From the NCBI GenBank assembly GCA_002683395.1, contig NYTG01000043.1, positions 15,839 through 21,596 of the forward strand: a stretch of 5,758 nucleotides of DNA. Direction: 5' to 3'. The position numbers and the translations under genes are program-made. Below the pieces are notes generated by a model. It was not told where the DNA came from, ran no database searches, and saw only the letters and a program-made list of their open reading frames with translations. Every line of letters starts with the position of its first letter. Positions within the stretch are counted from its first letter, which is position 1. The stretch comes from Halieaceae bacterium. GTDB taxonomy: Bacteria; Pseudomonadota; Gammaproteobacteria; Pseudomonadales; Halieaceae. Positions 5,553 to 5,758 of this stretch are shown here, one piece after another.

Positions 5553-5758
5553 TTACTTCTTCTTGGCTGCCTTTTTCTTAGCTGGAGCCTTTTTCTTTGC
5601 CGCTGCCTTCTTCTTGGCAGGAGCTTTCTTCTTAGCTGCCGCCTTCTTCTTGGCAGGAGCCTTCTTCTTTGCTGCTGCCTTCTTCTTGGCAGGAGCCTTC
5701 TTCTTTGCTGCTGCCTTCTTCTTGGCAGGAGCCTTCTTCTTTGCTGCTGCCTTCTTCT
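5553..5758 (-). CDS. Histone H1-like Lys/Ala/Pro-rich repeat protein (AlgP-like), C-terminal part, runs off right edge
   Basis: The minus strand reads 67 complete codons and then TAA at 5553-5555, all Lys, Ala or Pro. The peptide is a run of 12-residue units AAAKKKAPAKKK ending in KKKAAKKK. Such tails occur in bacterial H1-like DNA-binding proteins, including Pseudomonas AlgP and Hc1/Hc2-type proteins. They are intrinsically disordered, strongly basic and bind DNA or RNA non-specifically in the nucleoid. The N-terminal part lies outside the window, so whether a folded domain precedes the tail cannot be seen. The gene has its own strong terminator downstream. The symbol algP is not assigned, because repeat composition alone cannot establish orthology. 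Confidence 0.88.
   Translation of the reverse strand, partial: KKAAAKKKAPAKKKAAAKKKAPAKKKAAAKKKAPAKKKAAAKKKAPAKKKAAAKKKAPAKKKAAKKK
5571..5758. repeat. 36-bp in-frame tandem repeat, about 5 copies, continuing past the edge
   Basis: Period 36 bp (12 codons). Copies at 5661-5696 and 5697-5732 and the partial copy 5733-5758 are identical. The copy at 5625-5660 differs at three bases, the one at 5589-5624 at two, and the stop-proximal remainder is partial and further diverged. The plus strand is almost pure pyrimidine. Every change seen keeps the Lys or Ala residue, so the protein sequence is conserved while the DNA drifts at the stop-proximal end. Confidence 0.9.

Noticed and set aside
5571..5758. 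Repeat array as a CRISPR
   Set aside because: The repeats are directly adjacent without unique spacers and are in frame within a Lys/Ala/Pro coding sequence.

Overview
The window looks like part of a chromosome from a Gammaproteobacterium, perhaps a marine, hydrocarbon- or lipid-degrading lineage. This assignment is an inference. It rests on a CYP153-type cytochrome P450, an AraC/OruR-type regulator, a GST of the kind common in Proteobacteria, and a very Lys/Ala-rich histone-H1-like protein (AlgP-like) at the right edge. No 16S rRNA or other taxonomic marker is present. Base composition is moderate by eye and no region stands out as foreign.

Layout, left to right. Positions 1-397 (minus) hold the 5' part of a DUF429 (predicted RNase-H-like) gene that runs off the left edge. 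Positions 478-1758 (minus) encode a CYP153-family P450. Positions 1790-2104 (minus) encode a putidaredoxin-type [2Fe-2S] ferredoxin. Positions 2196-3374 (minus) encode a 392-aa ferritin-like protein with two exact E-X28-DEARH diiron motifs, the arrangement seen in AurF-type N-oxygenases. A 100-bp divergent control region (3375-3474) follows. It carries two copies of GCCAAATA exactly 21 bp apart and a 15-bp interrupted palindrome next to them. Positions 3475-4515 (plus) encode an AraC-family regulator. Positions 4502-5410 (minus) encode a GST-like protein whose 3' end overlaps the regulator's by 14 bp, tail to tail. An intrinsic terminator at 5490-5513 separates it from the C-terminal part of the H1-like repeat protein (5553-5758, minus, running off the right edge).

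How the genes may work together. The diiron protein, the ferredoxin and the P450 form one co-directional series starting at 3374, with gaps of 91 and 31 bp. No other obvious promoter is seen in the series, and the AraC regulator faces it. The simplest reading is an inducible oxidation module. An unknown, probably aliphatic or acyl substrate is sensed by the AraC protein, and the ferredoxin feeds electrons to the P450 and possibly also to the diiron oxygenase. There is no ferredoxin reductase in the window, although CYP153 operons often have one. The pairing of a CYP153 P450 and its ferredoxin with an AurF-like diiron enzyme is the most interesting feature here. The DUF429, GST and H1-like genes look like ordinary neighbours, and the evidence does not tie them to the module.
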